Below are positions 17,086 to 25,790 of a stretch of 47,022 nt of DNA, in pieces. Position 1 is the stretch's first letter, and every line of letters begins with the position of its first letter. The stretch comes from XN24 sp964462675 (GTDB lineage Bacteria; Pseudomonadota; Gammaproteobacteria; Steroidobacterales; XN24): assembly GCA_964462675.1 (NCBI GenBank), contig CAYWYS010000028.1, positions 1 to 47,022 on the forward strand. Reading direction: 5' to 3'. A program made the translations under genes and the position numbers. The notes beneath the pieces were generated by a model that did no database searches, had not been told where the DNA came from, and saw only the letters and a list, made by a program, of their open reading frames with translations.

Positions 17086-17622
17086 ATGTTCAAGTCCGGG
17101 CTAGTCGTACTCGTTGCCGCCCTGCTCGCCGGCTGCAGCACCAGCGGCAAGAGCGTGATCGATTTCGGGCCCGAGCCCGGCACCCCGGGCGATGAGGGCT
17201 TCTGGCACTTCCAGCCGGCGATCCATGGCCCGGGCGCGCCGCGGGACATCACCCAGGCCCGGCCGGCCGCCGAGCCCGCGGTCACCGAAACGACGCCGGC
17301 CGAACCCGGGCTCGCCGGATCCGCCCCCGCGGCCACGGCAGCCCCTGCCGCCGCGGCAGCAACAACCCCCGCCGCCCCGCCGGCCGTGGCCGCGCCCGCG
17401 CCGGCCGCGGCGCCTGCGCTGCCCGCGTTGCCGCCGCCCCCGCCGGAATCCACGCCCCCGGCCGCGCCCACCTCGGAGTCGATGTTCAACGACGCGATCC
17501 GCCGGGCGGTCGCTGCAGGCGACGTGGACCGAGCGCTGAAACTGCTCGAGGAAGCCGAGCGCCTCGGCTCGCGCAGCGCACGACCGACCTTCATCGAGGC
17601 CGTGAAGTCGGGCAGCCAATAG
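17086..17622 (+). CDS. Ala/Pro-rich lipoprotein
   Basis: The ATG at 17086 is preferred to the upstream in-frame ATG at 17056. GGAGG lies just before it, and it gives a standard lipoprotein signal (MFKSGLVVLVAALLAGC, Cys17). The 178-residue product has a low-complexity Ala/Pro linker over about residues 60-125. A short C-terminal helical domain follows (MFNDAIRRAVAAGDVDRALKLLEEAERLG) that resembles a single TPR-like hairpin. This is the usual build of a tethered periplasmic protein. It stands alone between the ATPase operon and the cytochrome gene; function unknown. Confidence 0.75.
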   Translation: MFKSGLVVLVAALLAGCSTSGKSVIDFGPEPGTPGDEGFWHFQPAIHGPGAPRDITQARPAAEPAVTETTPAEPGLAGSAPAATAAPAAAAATTPAAPPAVAAPAPAAAPALPALPPPPPESTPPAAPTSESMFNDAIRRAVAAGDVDRALKLLEEAERLGSRSARPTFIEAVKSGSQ

Positions 17623-17850
17623 CGCCGCACCCTGTAATTCCCCGCACCATCCACCGTATTGCTGCAGCGCGGCTCGTGCTGAGCTTGTCACGCCCATGCA
17701 GATCGACTAATTAGTCATCCAATCGGATTCCGACCAAGGTCCAATAGAGACATTCTCGGTATTCGATTATCAACATACTGCGGGTGGCCCGGCACAGGCG
17801 CGTGCCAGCACACCGCTGTCGAAAAAATCGATCTCTTGGGGGGGACACAA

Positions 17851-20199
17851 ATGGGTAACATGGATGGCGGCGCAGGCCGCGCTCGCACGCATTGGATCGC
17901 CGCAGGCCTGGTCGCATTCACGCTCGCGCTCGTCGGCTGCAGCGGCGACGACGGCAAGGACGGCCAGCCCGGACCCGCCGGCCCGCCTGGGCCGCCCGGA
18001 GCAGACGCCCCGGCGCCGCCGCCCGCCCCGCCCGCGCCGCCGGGCACCGATACGCTGACGCCGCCCGAGGACCTGGCGATCGCGATCACCGACGTCGTCA
18101 TCGCCAGCCCGCCGGTCGTGACCTTCACGGCCACCGACCAGGCAGGCCGTGGCTTCGCGGGGCTCGCGCCGAACCAGATCTCCTGGACCTTCGCGAAACT
18201 CGTGCCCGACGGCAACACGCACACGTGGCGCAGCTACATCCGCCGCGTGCGCGCCGCGCGCCCGGCTGCAGTCGCAGGCTGGCTGCCGGCGCCGGTCATG
18301 GACTCGGCGATCCAGTCTGATGCAGAGCCCGGCACGCAGGGGACGCTCGAGCATCTCGGCGGCGGGACCTATCGTTATACCTTCGCCCACGACATCACGA
18401 ACATCACGACGCCCGTCGCGGTCGCCTACGAGCCGACGCTGACGCACCGCGTTGCGCTGCAGGTCGCCGCACCGCTGCCGCGCACCAACGCCTGGTTAGA
18501 CTTCGTGCCCGCCACACCGGGCATCGCCCCGACCGTGACGCGCGAAATCGCGACCACCGCCTCGTGCAACAGCTGCCACTCCACGCTCGGCTTCCACGGC
18601 GGCTCGGCCCGCGTCGAGGTCGAACTCTGCGTGACCTGCCACAACCCCGAGCACACTGAGCCGAACAGCGGCGAGAGCCTCGATTTCTCAGTGCTGATCC
18701 ACAAGCTGCATCGCGGCATCTCGCTGCCGCGGGTCGCCGCCAACGAACGCTATCTCGTGTGGGGATTCGGTGCAGCACCAAAGGAGTTCGACAGGGTCGT
18801 CTATCCCTTCGAGACGCGCGCGCGGCACGGGGGGTTGGCCAACACCACGATCGCCTGCCAGAAGTGCCACACGGACGACGCGGACTGGGCCGCCGAGTTC
18901 AAGAGCACGCCGACCGCGGACGGCGGCAACTGGAAGAATGTGTTCTCGAAGGCGGCCTGCAGCTCCTGCCACGAGGACGTGCCGGGGCTCGGGCCGGAAG
19001 GGGCACCGTGGATCGACAACACCAAGTTCAACCATGCGCCCTTTGGCAACTCGGAATGCGAATTGTGCCACCGGTCCGGCGTCCAGCCGACGCCACTCGA
19101 GGCGCATCGCATGGACCTGTTCGAGCGGGCCCGCGCGGTCGAGACTTTCATCGACGGCGCACCGGTGCTGGACAGCGTCGCGAACACGCTGACCTACCGC
19201 ATCAGGATCGCGGATTCCACAGGCGCGGATCGCACGCCCGACGCCACGTGGCAGATCTCGCTGCCCTACCCGACCGTCGAGTACCGCACCCGCGGCGTCG
19301 GCGCCGGCGACGACCAGGCACCCAACTACACGGGCATCACGGTTGCCGGCCTGACGCCTGATGGCAACGGCTACTACACCGTCGTGCAGGCGCTCAACGC
19401 CAACCAGGTCGCAGCGATGCTCGAGGCCGGCGGCTCAGGGCTGCTGGTCGTGCGCGGCGCGTTGGCGGACGCGGGCGACACGCTGTACTTCCCGAACGTC
19501 TCGGCCGCCTTCGCGATCACGGACGCACAGCCGGTCGCACGGCGCGACGCAGCGTTCGCCGAGGAAGGCTGCCGCAACTGCCACATGGGCCTGACGATGC
19601 ACGGCGCCGGCACCGGCTACAACGACCACCTGCAGACTTGCGCCGTGTGCCACAACTCCAACTGGTACCACGACGGCGGCACCGGCACCGGGCCGCGGCC
19701 ATGGTGGCTGGCCGGCATGCAGCGCAACCAGGGCCTGATGTCGACGATCCACGGCGTCCACAACCTGTCCGGGTTCTTCCCGCAGGCCTATGCCAACGGC
19801 AAGACGCCGTTGCGCTTCCCGGCGATGGCGCCGGGCGCCGCGGGCGACCGCAGGTTGCGCAACTGCCTGCAGTGCCATGTCGACGGCGCCTTCGAGCTGC
19901 CATTGTCCGCGGCCGTGGCGGGTCCGAGCGTCGGCGCGCCGGCCGGCCTGGACGACGTGGAGATGCACCTGAAGCTGACGCCGGTCGCCGGCGCCTGCGC
20001 CTCGTGCCACGTCGACTACAGCAAGGTCGACCTCGTCACCGGTATGAGCACGGACGTGGCGTGGAACCACTTCAAGACCATGGGCGGCGGGATGTCGACC
20101 GGCTGGAACTGGGAGATGCCGGACATGAGCGGCGAAGCCTGCGCGCTTTGCCATGGTCCGGGCAGGGCTTTCGACCTCCGCGAGGCACACGGCCTGTAG
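17851..20199 (+). CDS. decaheme c-type cytochrome, OmcA/MtrC family
   Basis: The 782-residue lipoprotein contains exactly ten CXXCH haem sites: CNSCH, CVTCH, CQKCH, CSSCH, CELCH, CRNCH, CAVCH, CLQCH, CASCH and CALCH, split five and five by a beta-rich domain. That matches the OmcA/MtrC family of outer-surface electron-transfer cytochromes. The signal peptide ends in a lipobox (ALVGC), followed by a collagen-like Gly-Pro stretch (GQPGPAGPPGPPG) that probably acts as a spacer. The ATG at 17851 is chosen because a purine-rich site (GGGGGGGGA) lies just upstream. No MtrA- or MtrB-like partner is in the window, so how electrons cross the outer membrane is not shown. A strong hairpin follows the gene. 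Confidence 0.92.
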   Translation: MGNMDGGAGRARTHWIAAGLVAFTLALVGCSGDDGKDGQPGPAGPPGPPGADAPAPPPAPPAPPGTDTLTPPEDLAIAITDVVIASPPVVTFTATDQAGRGFAGLAPNQISWTFAKLVPDGNTHTWRSYIRRVRAARPAAVAGWLPAPVMDSAIQSDAEPGTQGTLEHLGGGTYRYTFAHDITNITTPVAVAYEPTLTHRVALQVAAPLPRTNAWLDFVPATPGIAPTVTREIATTASCNSCHSTLGFHGGSARVEVELCVTCHNPEHTEPNSGESLDFSVLIHKLHRGISLPRVAANERYLVWGFGAAPKEFDRVVYPFETRARHGGLANTTIACQKCHTDDADWAAEFKSTPTADGGNWKNVFSKAACSSCHEDVPGLGPEGAPWIDNTKFNHAPFGNSECELCHRSGVQPTPLEAHRMDLFERARAVETFIDGAPVLDSVANTLTYRIRIADSTGADRTPDATWQISLPYPTVEYRTRGVGAGDDQAPNYTGITVAGLTPDGNGYYTVVQALNANQVAAMLEAGGSGLLVVRGALADAGDTLYFPNVSAAFAITDAQPVARRDAAFAEEGCRNCHMGLTMHGAGTGYNDHLQTCAVCHNSNWYHDGGTGTGPRPWWLAGMQRNQGLMSTIHGVHNLSGFFPQAYANGKTPLRFPAMAPGAAGDRRLRNCLQCHVDGAFELPLSAAVAGPSVGAPAGLDDVEMHLKLTPVAGACASCHVDYSKVDLVTGMSTDVAWNHFKTMGGGMSTGWNWEMPDMSGEACALCHGPGRAFDLREAHGL

Positions 20200-20228
20200 G
20201 CGACGGATCCCCGGTCGTGCAGGCTGAC

Positions 20229-20250
20229 GGGGGCCCCGCAAGGGGCCCCC
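20229..20250 (+). terminator. hairpin terminator after the decaheme cytochrome
   Basis: A perfect 9-bp GC stem (GGGGGCCCC/GGGGCCCCC) closes a GCAA tetraloop and is followed by ATTTCGTT. It lies 30 bases after the cytochrome stop and 22 bases before the next start. The T run is short, so it may attenuate rather than fully terminate. Confidence 0.7.
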
Positions 20251-20272
20251 ATTTCGTTCATGGAGATCGCGC

Positions 20273-20878
20273 ATGGACCCCGTCGAGCGGCGCAAACGCT
20301 ACGTCCGCCAGGTCGCACTGGCCTGCACCGTGCTGATGTTCGCGGTCACTACGCTGAGCGCCTTCGTGCGCCTGGCCGGCGCCGCGGCCAGCGACCTGCC
20401 CGCGGAGTTCGTCGAGTCCGGCGCCGTGGTGGCGGCGCGCGCCGCGCACCGGGTCGCCGCCTCGACGGTGCTGGTGTTCGTCATCGGCCTGCTGGCGCTC
20501 AGTCTCGGCCCACGGCCGTTCCTGCAGCGCGAAGGCCGGCACGCGCTCGCGTTGTTCGTGCTGGTGGCCTTGCTCGCGGTGCTCGGCCGCTGGTCCGCGG
20601 GCACGGTCGGACCGGCGGTCACGCTCGGCAACCTGCTCGGCGGCTTCCTCGTGTTCGCGCTGTGCTGGCGCCTCGCGCTGCGCGAGCCGCAGCCGCTCGC
20701 CCCGCGCCGCCACCATCTCGCGGCACTAGCCGCCGGCGTGCTGGTGGTGGAAGTCTCGCTGTTCGCGCTCGTCGTCGCCCCGGGCCTGCCGCTCGGCGTG
20801 GCGCTGGCGCACAACGTCATCGTGATGCTGCTGCTCGCGGCACTGCTGCGCGTGCTCAGGCTGCCCTGGCTGGGCTAG
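20273..20878 (+). CDS. short COX15/CtaA-like membrane protein
   Basis: This 201-residue protein has about six hydrophobic helices. The pattern LSAFVRLAGA, AARAAHRVAAS (His59) and GPAVTLGNLLGG resembles the haem A synthase (COX15/CtaA) family, and a second helix histidine occurs in ALAHNVIVM (His180). The family normally has eight helices and about 300-350 residues, so this is a short, divergent relative in which some haem-ligand positions seem replaced (Asn120 where a His would be expected). It may bind haem or quinone without haem A synthase activity. GGAG precedes the start. It sits between a cytochrome gene and, convergently, the Calvin-cycle operon. Confidence 0.55.
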   Translation: MDPVERRKRYVRQVALACTVLMFAVTTLSAFVRLAGAAASDLPAEFVESGAVVAARAAHRVAASTVLVFVIGLLALSLGPRPFLQREGRHALALFVLVALLAVLGRWSAGTVGPAVTLGNLLGGFLVFALCWRLALREPQPLAPRRHHLAALAAGVLVVEVSLFALVVAPGLPLGVALAHNVIVMLLLAALLRVLRLPWLG

Positions 20879-20893
20879 GCGCGGCCAGGGCAG
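20861..20893. terminator. possible bidirectional terminator between convergent genes
   Basis: CTGCCCTGG (20861-20869) and CCAGGGCAG (20885-20893) form a perfect 9-bp inverted repeat that overlaps the stop of the COX15-like gene and faces the end of cbbP. There is no T run, so this is only a weak candidate. Confidence 0.3.
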
Positions 20894-20917
20894 CAGCCGG
20901 GACCGCGGCCGGCGCCG

Positions 20918-21793
20918 TCAGAACGCGCGCTTGCGCGTGTCCATCAGCCTGAGGATCAGCGGCGTCAGGATCAGCTGCATCGCCAGCGGCAGCTTGCCGC
21001 CCGGCGCGACGATGGTGTTCGGCCGCGACATGAACGAGTCGTGGATCATCGACAGCAGGTACGGGAAGTCGATGCCGCGCGGGTTGGCGAAGCGGATCAC
21101 CAGGAAGCTCTCGTCGGCCGACGGGATGTCCTTGGCGACGAAGGGGTTGCTGGTATCGACGATCGGCACGCGCTGGAAGTTGATGTGCGTGCGCGAGAAC
21201 TGCGGGCAGATGTAGTTCTGGTAGTCAGGCATGCGCCGCAGGATCGTGTCGACGACTGCCTCGGTCGAGTAGCCGCGCGCCTGGCGGTCGCGGTGGATCT
21301 TCTGGATCCACTCGAGGTTGATGCTCGGCGCGATGCCGATCAACAGGTCTGGGTACTGCGCGACGTTGTGCTCGCCGGCTGCGACGCCGCCATGCAGGCC
21401 CTCGTAGTACAGCAGGTCCGTGTCCGCGCCGATCTCCTCCCACGCGGTGAAGGTGCCCGGCGGGCTGCCGTACTTCTCCGCCTCGACGGCGTCGTGAACG
21501 TAGTGGCGCGCCCGGCCGACGCCGTCCAATGCGTAACTGCGGAACAGCTCCGCGAGCTCGCCGAACAGGTTGGCCTCGGGGCCGAAGTGGCTGAAGTGCC
21601 GGTTGCCGGCCTCCTCGGCCTGTTTCATCGCCGCGCGCATCGCGACCCGGTCGTAGCGATGGAAGGCGTCGCCCTCGACCATCGCCGCACGGATCTTCTC
21701 GCGAGCGAAGATCCATTCGAAGGCCGTGCTGACAGTCGTCGTGCCGGCGCCGGAGGAGCCGGTGACTGCGATGATCGGGTGCCTGGCGGACAT
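20918..21793 (-). CDS. cbbP: phosphoribulokinase
   Basis: This 291-residue enzyme makes ribulose-1,5-bisphosphate from ribulose-5-phosphate and ATP. The P-loop is GSSGAGTTTV near the N-terminus, followed by EGDAFHRYDR and HFSHFGPEANLFGELAELF. These mark the octameric proteobacterial type; YYEGLHGG is the conserved catalytic segment. AAGGAGG precedes the ATG at 21793. It is the last gene of the cbb operon, after fbp, and ends facing the COX15-like gene. Confidence 0.95.
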   Translation of the reverse strand: MSARHPIIAVTGSSGAGTTTVSTAFEWIFAREKIRAAMVEGDAFHRYDRVAMRAAMKQAEEAGNRHFSHFGPEANLFGELAELFRSYALDGVGRARHYVHDAVEAEKYGSPPGTFTAWEEIGADTDLLYYEGLHGGVAAGEHNVAQYPDLLIGIAPSINLEWIQKIHRDRQARGYSTEAVVDTILRRMPDYQNYICPQFSRTHINFQRVPIVDTSNPFVAKDIPSADESFLVIRFANPRGIDFPYLLSMIHDSFMSRPNTIVAPGGKLPLAMQLILTPLILRLMDTRKRAF

Positions 21794-21816
21794 GTGCGGC
21801 CTCCTTGCGTGCGCGC

Positions 21817-22878
21817 TCAGCAGTCCACGAACAGCGAGCGCTCGCCGAACAACTGCGAGGTGTAGGGCTTGTCGTCGCCGCGATCGTACTCGTCGTGGTA
21901 GTGCACGATGCGCGCGACCTCCTCCGCGGCGCCGGCGATGACCGGGACGCGCTGGTGCAGCTCGAGCGGAATCTCGTCGAGAATCCGGCCGCGGCCGGTC
22001 GAGGCGGTGCCGCCGGCCTGCTCGATCAGCAGCGCCATCGGGTTGGCCTCGTAGAGCAGGCGCAGGCGCCCCGCGCGGCAGCTGTCGCGCTGGTCGCGCG
22101 GGTAAAGGTACACGCCGCCGCGCATCAGGATGCGGTGGATGTCGGCGACCATCGACGCGACCCAGCGGGTGTTGAAGTCGCGTTTTCTCGGCCCTTCGCG
22201 CCCGGCCTTGCACTCGTCGACGTAGCGCAGCACTGGTGGCTCCCAGAAGCGCCGGTTGGAGGCATTGACCAGATAGTCCGAAGCGTGCTGGGGGATACGG
22301 ATGTCGGGATGCGTCAGCACGAAGTTGCCGATCTCGCGGTCCAGCGTGAAGCCGTGCGTGCCGTTGCCGACCGTCAGCACCAGCTGCGTCGAAGGACCGT
22401 AGATCGAGTAGCCGGCGGCGAGCTGGCGGTTGCCCGGCTGCAGCACGGCCGCCGCGTCGCGCGCGCCCTCGGGCAGGGCCAGCACCGAGAAGATCGAGCC
22501 GACCGGCAGGTTCAGGTCGAGGTTGTCGGAGCCGTCCACCGGATCGAACACCAGCGCGAGGCGGCCCCGGCCGCCGACGAAGCGCACCTCGTCCATCTCC
22601 TCGGAGGCCAGCGCGCCGACCAGCCCGCTCCACTCGATGCCGCGCGCGAACAGCTCGTCGGCGATCAGGTCGAGCTTCTTCTGCTGCTCGCCCTGGCTGT
22701 TCTCCGAGCCGGCAAGGCCCGCGAGGCCGACCAGCGGACCCTTGCCGATCGCGGCCGAGACTGCCTTGATGACCGCTGCAACATCGACGAGCAGCGCCGC
22801 GAGGTCGCGCGAGTACGGGCCTTCCGGCACGCGCTCGATCAGGAACTTCGACAGCGTCGTGTAGCCGGGATTCAGCAT
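21817..22878 (-). CDS. fbp: fructose-1,6-bisphosphatase, class I
   Basis: The 353-residue protein shows the class I metal and phosphate motifs: ASEEMDEV, DPVDGSDNLDLNLPVGSIFSV (broken here only for length) and the substrate segment GGVYLYPRD, with YEANPMALLIEQAGG near the C-terminus. It dephosphorylates fructose-1,6-bisphosphate, and in a cbb operon it may also serve the sedoheptulose branch. It overlaps the end of cbbX by 7 bp and is followed 23 bp later by cbbP, so all three are co-transcribed. Confidence 0.95.
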   Translation of the reverse strand: MLNPGYTTLSKFLIERVPEGPYSRDLAALLVDVAAVIKAVSAAIGKGPLVGLAGLAGSENSQGEQQKKLDLIADELFARGIEWSGLVGALASEEMDEVRFVGGRGRLALVFDPVDGSDNLDLNLPVGSIFSVLALPEGARDAAAVLQPGNRQLAAGYSIYGPSTQLVLTVGNGTHGFTLDREIGNFVLTHPDIRIPQHASDYLVNASNRRFWEPPVLRYVDECKAGREGPRKRDFNTRWVASMVADIHRILMRGGVYLYPRDQRDSCRAGRLRLLYEANPMALLIEQAGGTASTGRGRILDEIPLELHQRVPVIAGAAEEVARIVHYHDEYDRGDDKPYTSQLFGERSLFVDC

Positions 22879-23819
22879 TTCGCCTCCTCGGGCGTGCCCT
22901 GCGTGGCGCCGCCAGCGAACACGCGGCTGGCGCGGAAATCGGCAGCCTCGAGCGTCACCAGCATGCGCGCGTCGACCTCGCCGAGCTCGAGCAGGCGCTG
23001 CGCCTGGCGCAGCCGTGCGCGGTCGAGCGCATTGCGCAACGAACGCGCGTTGGCGAAGTTCGGCTGCTGCCGGCGCAGCTCGAGGTACTCGCCGAGCGCC
23101 TCGCGCGCCTCGGATGAGAGCTCGAGGCCGAGCGCGGCGACCATGCGCGTGGCGATCTGTTCGAGCTCCTCGACGGAGTAATCGGGGAAATCTATGTGGT
23201 GGGCGACGCGCGAGGCGAGACCCGGGTTGCTCTGGAAGAAGCGCTCGATGCGGTCCTTGTAGCCGGCGAAGATCACCACGAGGTCGTCGCGCTGGTTCTC
23301 CATCACCTGCATCAGCACCTCGATCGCTTCCTGGCCGTAGTCGCGCTCGTTCTCCGGCCGGTACAGGTAATAGGCCTCGTCGATGAACAGCACGCCGCCC
23401 ATGGCCTTTTTCAGCACTTCCTTGGTCTTCGGCGCGGTGTGGCCGATGAACTGGCCGACGAGATCGTCGCGCGTCACGGCCACGACATGGCCGCGGCGCA
23501 CGTGGCCGAGCCGGTGCAGGATGTCGGCCATGCGCATGGCGACGGTCGTCTTGCCGGTGCCGGGGTTGCCGGTGAAGCTCATGTGCAACGACAGCGGCAC
23601 GCCGGCGACGCCGAGCTCGGCGCGTGCCTTGTCGACGACCAGCAGCGAGGCGATCTCGCGGATGCGCCGCTTGACCGGCTTGAGGCCGACGAGCTCGCCA
23701 TCGAGCTGCTCGAGCACCTCCCCGACCCCCGATTCCGCCAGCAGCGCCCTCAGATCAAATGGGGACACTGCTAAAACCGCCGTTTTAGCAGTGTCCCCAT
23801 GCTCATTCCCCATGCTCAT
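22872..23819 (-). CDS. cbbX: red-type RuBisCO activase CbbX with REP-encoded N-terminus
   Basis: CbbX is the AAA+ activase that removes inhibitory sugar phosphates from red-type RuBisCO. The core starts at FDLRALLAESGVGEVLEQLD and contains LVGLKPVKRRIREIASLL, Walker A GNPGTGKTT, Walker B GGVLFIDEAYYL and the pore-region segment QFIGHTAPKTKEVL. The first ATG (23819) overlaps the cbbS stop as ATGA; a second in-frame ATG is at 23813. Either way, residues about 9-20 (GDTAKTAVLAVSP) are encoded by a 38-bp REP palindrome at 23761-23798. The element thus inserted between start codon and conserved core without breaking the frame. No later start is apparent before the core. Confidence 0.93.
   Translation of the reverse strand: MSMGNEHGDTAKTAVLAVSPFDLRALLAESGVGEVLEQLDGELVGLKPVKRRIREIASLLVVDKARAELGVAGVPLSLHMSFTGNPGTGKTTVAMRMADILHRLGHVRRGHVVAVTRDDLVGQFIGHTAPKTKEVLKKAMGGVLFIDEAYYLYRPENERDYGQEAIEVLMQVMENQRDDLVVIFAGYKDRIERFFQSNPGLASRVAHHIDFPDYSVEELEQIATRMVAALGLELSSEAREALGEYLELRRQQPNFANARSLRNALDRARLRQAQRLLELGEVDARMLVTLEAADFRASRVFAGGATQGTPEEAKC
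23761..23798. repeat. 38-bp REP element, copy 6 (inside cbbX)
   Basis: The arms GGGGACACTGCT and AGCAGTGTCCCC are perfect and the core is AAAACCGCCGTTTT. It lies between the cbbX start codon and its conserved region and is translated in frame on the minus strand. As a strong hairpin near the start it could also affect cbbX translation. Confidence 0.95.
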
Positions 23820-24199
23820 TCGAGGGTGTAGCGCAGGTTGCGGCCGCGCAGGTCGGTGCGCTGCAGCTTGTAGACGGTCTCGGCCGGCGGGCGATGCACG
23901 ATGAACGACATCCGCGTCGTCTCGAAGCCGAGCGTGGAATCGAAGGCGTTCAGCTTGATGTAGCAGCGCTCGCCGTGCGCGGCGCGGCAGGCCTTGAGCT
24001 CGCCGATGACGCCGGCCGCGTCGCGCAGGTCGAACATCGGCATGCCCCACATTTCCCAATAGGTGTTGCGCGGATGCGGCTCGTCGGTGAACTCGAGCGA
24101 CACGGCCCAGCCCTGCTGCAGGGCATAGTCGACCTGGCGCGCGATCTGCGCGTCGCTTAAGTCCGGCAAGTACGAAAATGTGCCTTGGGTGATGCGCAT
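23816..24199 (-). CDS. cbbS: RuBisCO small subunit, form IC
   Basis: The 127-residue product begins MRITQGTFSYLPDLSD, typical of red-type small subunits, and contains YWEMWGMPMFDL and KLNAFDSTLGFETTRMSFIV. The ATG at 24199 is preferred to the longer frame because all conserved sequence starts there and GGAG lies a few bases upstream. It follows cbbL after 10 bp and overlaps the cbbX start by 4 bp. Confidence 0.95.
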   Translation of the reverse strand: MRITQGTFSYLPDLSDAQIARQVDYALQQGWAVSLEFTDEPHPRNTYWEMWGMPMFDLRDAAGVIGELKACRAAHGERCYIKLNAFDSTLGFETTRMSFIVHRPPAETVYKLQRTDLRGRNLRYTLE

Positions 24200-24209
24200 G
24201 TCGGACTCC

Positions 24210-25688
24210 TCAGGAAACGCTGGCGGTCGGCACGTAGTCGGACGTGTCGGTCGACGCATAGTTGAAAGTGACGTCCTTCCAGGTCGACAGCGCGGCCTCG
24301 AGCGGCCGACAGTCGCGCGCCGCCGCCATCAGGATCTCCGGCCCCTCGACGGCGATCTCGCGGCCCTCGTTGCGCGCCAGCACCATGGCCTCGAGCGCGA
24401 CGCGGTTTGCGGTCGCACCGGCGCGGATGCCCATCGGGTGGCCGATCGTGCCGCCGCCGAACTGCAGCACGACGTCGTCGCCGAACAGGTCGAGCAGCTG
24501 GTGCATCTGGCCGGCATGGATGCCGCCCGAGGCGACCGGCAAGACCTTGCGCAGCCCGACCCAGTCCTGCTCGAAGAACACGCCGCGCTGCAGGTCCTTC
24601 TGCGTCACGGCCTCGCGGCAGACGTTGTAATAGCCCTGCACGGTCAGCGGATCGCCCTCGAGCTTGCCGACGGCCGTCCCGCAATGCAGGTGATCCACGC
24701 CGGCCAGGCGCAGCCACTTCGCGATCACGCGGAAGGACACGCCGTGGTTCTTCTGCCGCGTATAGGTGCCGTGACCCGCGCGGTGCATGTGCAGGATCAT
24801 GTCCGTGTCACGTGCCCAGTTCGACATCGACTGGATCGCCGTCCAGCCGATGACCAGGTCCACCATGATGATCGCCGAGCCCAGCTCGCGCGCGAACTCC
24901 GCGCGCTTGTACATCTCCTCCATCGTGCCGGCCGTGACGTTCAGGTAGTGGCCCTTGACCTCGCCGCTGACGGCCTGCGCCTTGTTGACGGCCTCCATGC
25001 AGAACAGGAAACGGTCGCGCCAGTGCATGAACGGCTGCGAGTTGATGTTCTCGTCGTCCTTGGTGAAATCGAGCCCGCCGGCGAGCGCCTCGTAGACGAC
25101 GCGCCCGTAGTTCTTGCCGGACAGCCCGAGCTTCGGCTTGATGGTCGCGCCGAGCAGCGGCCGGCCGTACTTGTCGAGCCGCTCGCGCTCCACGACGATG
25201 CCGGTCGGCGGGCCGCGGAAAGTCTTCACGTAGGCCGGCGGGAAGTACATGTCCTCGAGCCGCAGCCCCTTCAGCGGCTTGAAGCTGAACACGTTGCCGA
25301 TGATCGAGGCCGTCAGGTTGGCGATCGAGCCTTCCTCGAACAGCGACAGGTCGTAGGCGATGTACGCGAAGTACTGGTCCGGCGAGCCCGGCACCGGCTG
25401 CACGTCATAGGCTTTCGCGCGGTAGCTGTCGCAGGCCGTCAGCCGGTCGGTCCACACCACGGTCCAGGTCGCCGTCGAGGACTCGCCGGCGACGGCCGCG
25501 GCCGCTTCGATCGGGTCGACGCCGTCCTGCGGCGTGATGCGGAACAACGCGACGATGTCGGTCGGCTTCAGCTGGTAGTCGGGCGCCCAGTAGCCCATGT
25601 CGCGGTATTTCTGCACGCCGGCCTCGTAGCGGGCGGCAGGCTTGCCGGTGGCCGGCCGGGGGGTCCCGACGATTGCTGGGTTACTCAT
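24210..25688 (-). CDS. cbbL: RuBisCO large subunit, form IC (red type)
   Basis: The 492-residue enzyme fixes CO2 onto ribulose-1,5-bisphosphate. It shows TIKPKLGLSGKNYGR with the active-site lysine, GGLDFTKDDEN with the carbamylated Lys210 and metal ligands Asp212/Glu213, HMHRAGHGTYTR, and loop 6 in LPVASGGIHAGQ... GGGTIGHP. The N-terminus and the absence of the green-type IIKPKLGL signature place it in the red-type IC group, consistent with the linked cbbX. Length is typical. It is the first gene of the operon cbbL-cbbS-cbbX-fbp-cbbP and diverges from cbbR. Confidence 0.97.
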   Translation of the reverse strand: MSNPAIVGTPRPATGKPAARYEAGVQKYRDMGYWAPDYQLKPTDIVALFRITPQDGVDPIEAAAAVAGESSTATWTVVWTDRLTACDSYRAKAYDVQPVPGSPDQYFAYIAYDLSLFEEGSIANLTASIIGNVFSFKPLKGLRLEDMYFPPAYVKTFRGPPTGIVVERERLDKYGRPLLGATIKPKLGLSGKNYGRVVYEALAGGLDFTKDDENINSQPFMHWRDRFLFCMEAVNKAQAVSGEVKGHYLNVTAGTMEEMYKRAEFARELGSAIIMVDLVIGWTAIQSMSNWARDTDMILHMHRAGHGTYTRQKNHGVSFRVIAKWLRLAGVDHLHCGTAVGKLEGDPLTVQGYYNVCREAVTQKDLQRGVFFEQDWVGLRKVLPVASGGIHAGQMHQLLDLFGDDVVLQFGGGTIGHPMGIRAGATANRVALEAMVLARNEGREIAVEGPEILMAAARDCRPLEAALSTWKDVTFNYASTDTSDYVPTASVS

Positions 25689-25790
25689 GTCCTTGTTTCC
25701 TCGTCCGGATGCGCGGGTTTCACTGGACTATAGGGAAGGCATGAACTAATGAATACTTAAACTTACTAACTGTTCTGATAAGCTCCGCTT
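25689..25790. promoter_or_regulatory. cbbL/cbbR divergent control region with CbbR-type sites
   Basis: The region is A/T-rich compared with its surroundings, especially 25741-25780. It contains a tandem TNA-N7-TNA-N7-TNA array: TAA (25747-25749), TTA (25757-25759), TAA (25767-25769). TNA spaced by seven or eight bases is the known pattern for CbbR, a LysR-type regulator. Binding by the adjacent cbbR product is inferred. Confidence 0.6.

Noticed and set aside
17837..17846. G-run with GACAC before the decaheme cytochrome as a REP remnant
   Set aside because: Only eight or nine bases match and no right arm follows; the purine run is better explained as the ribosome binding site.
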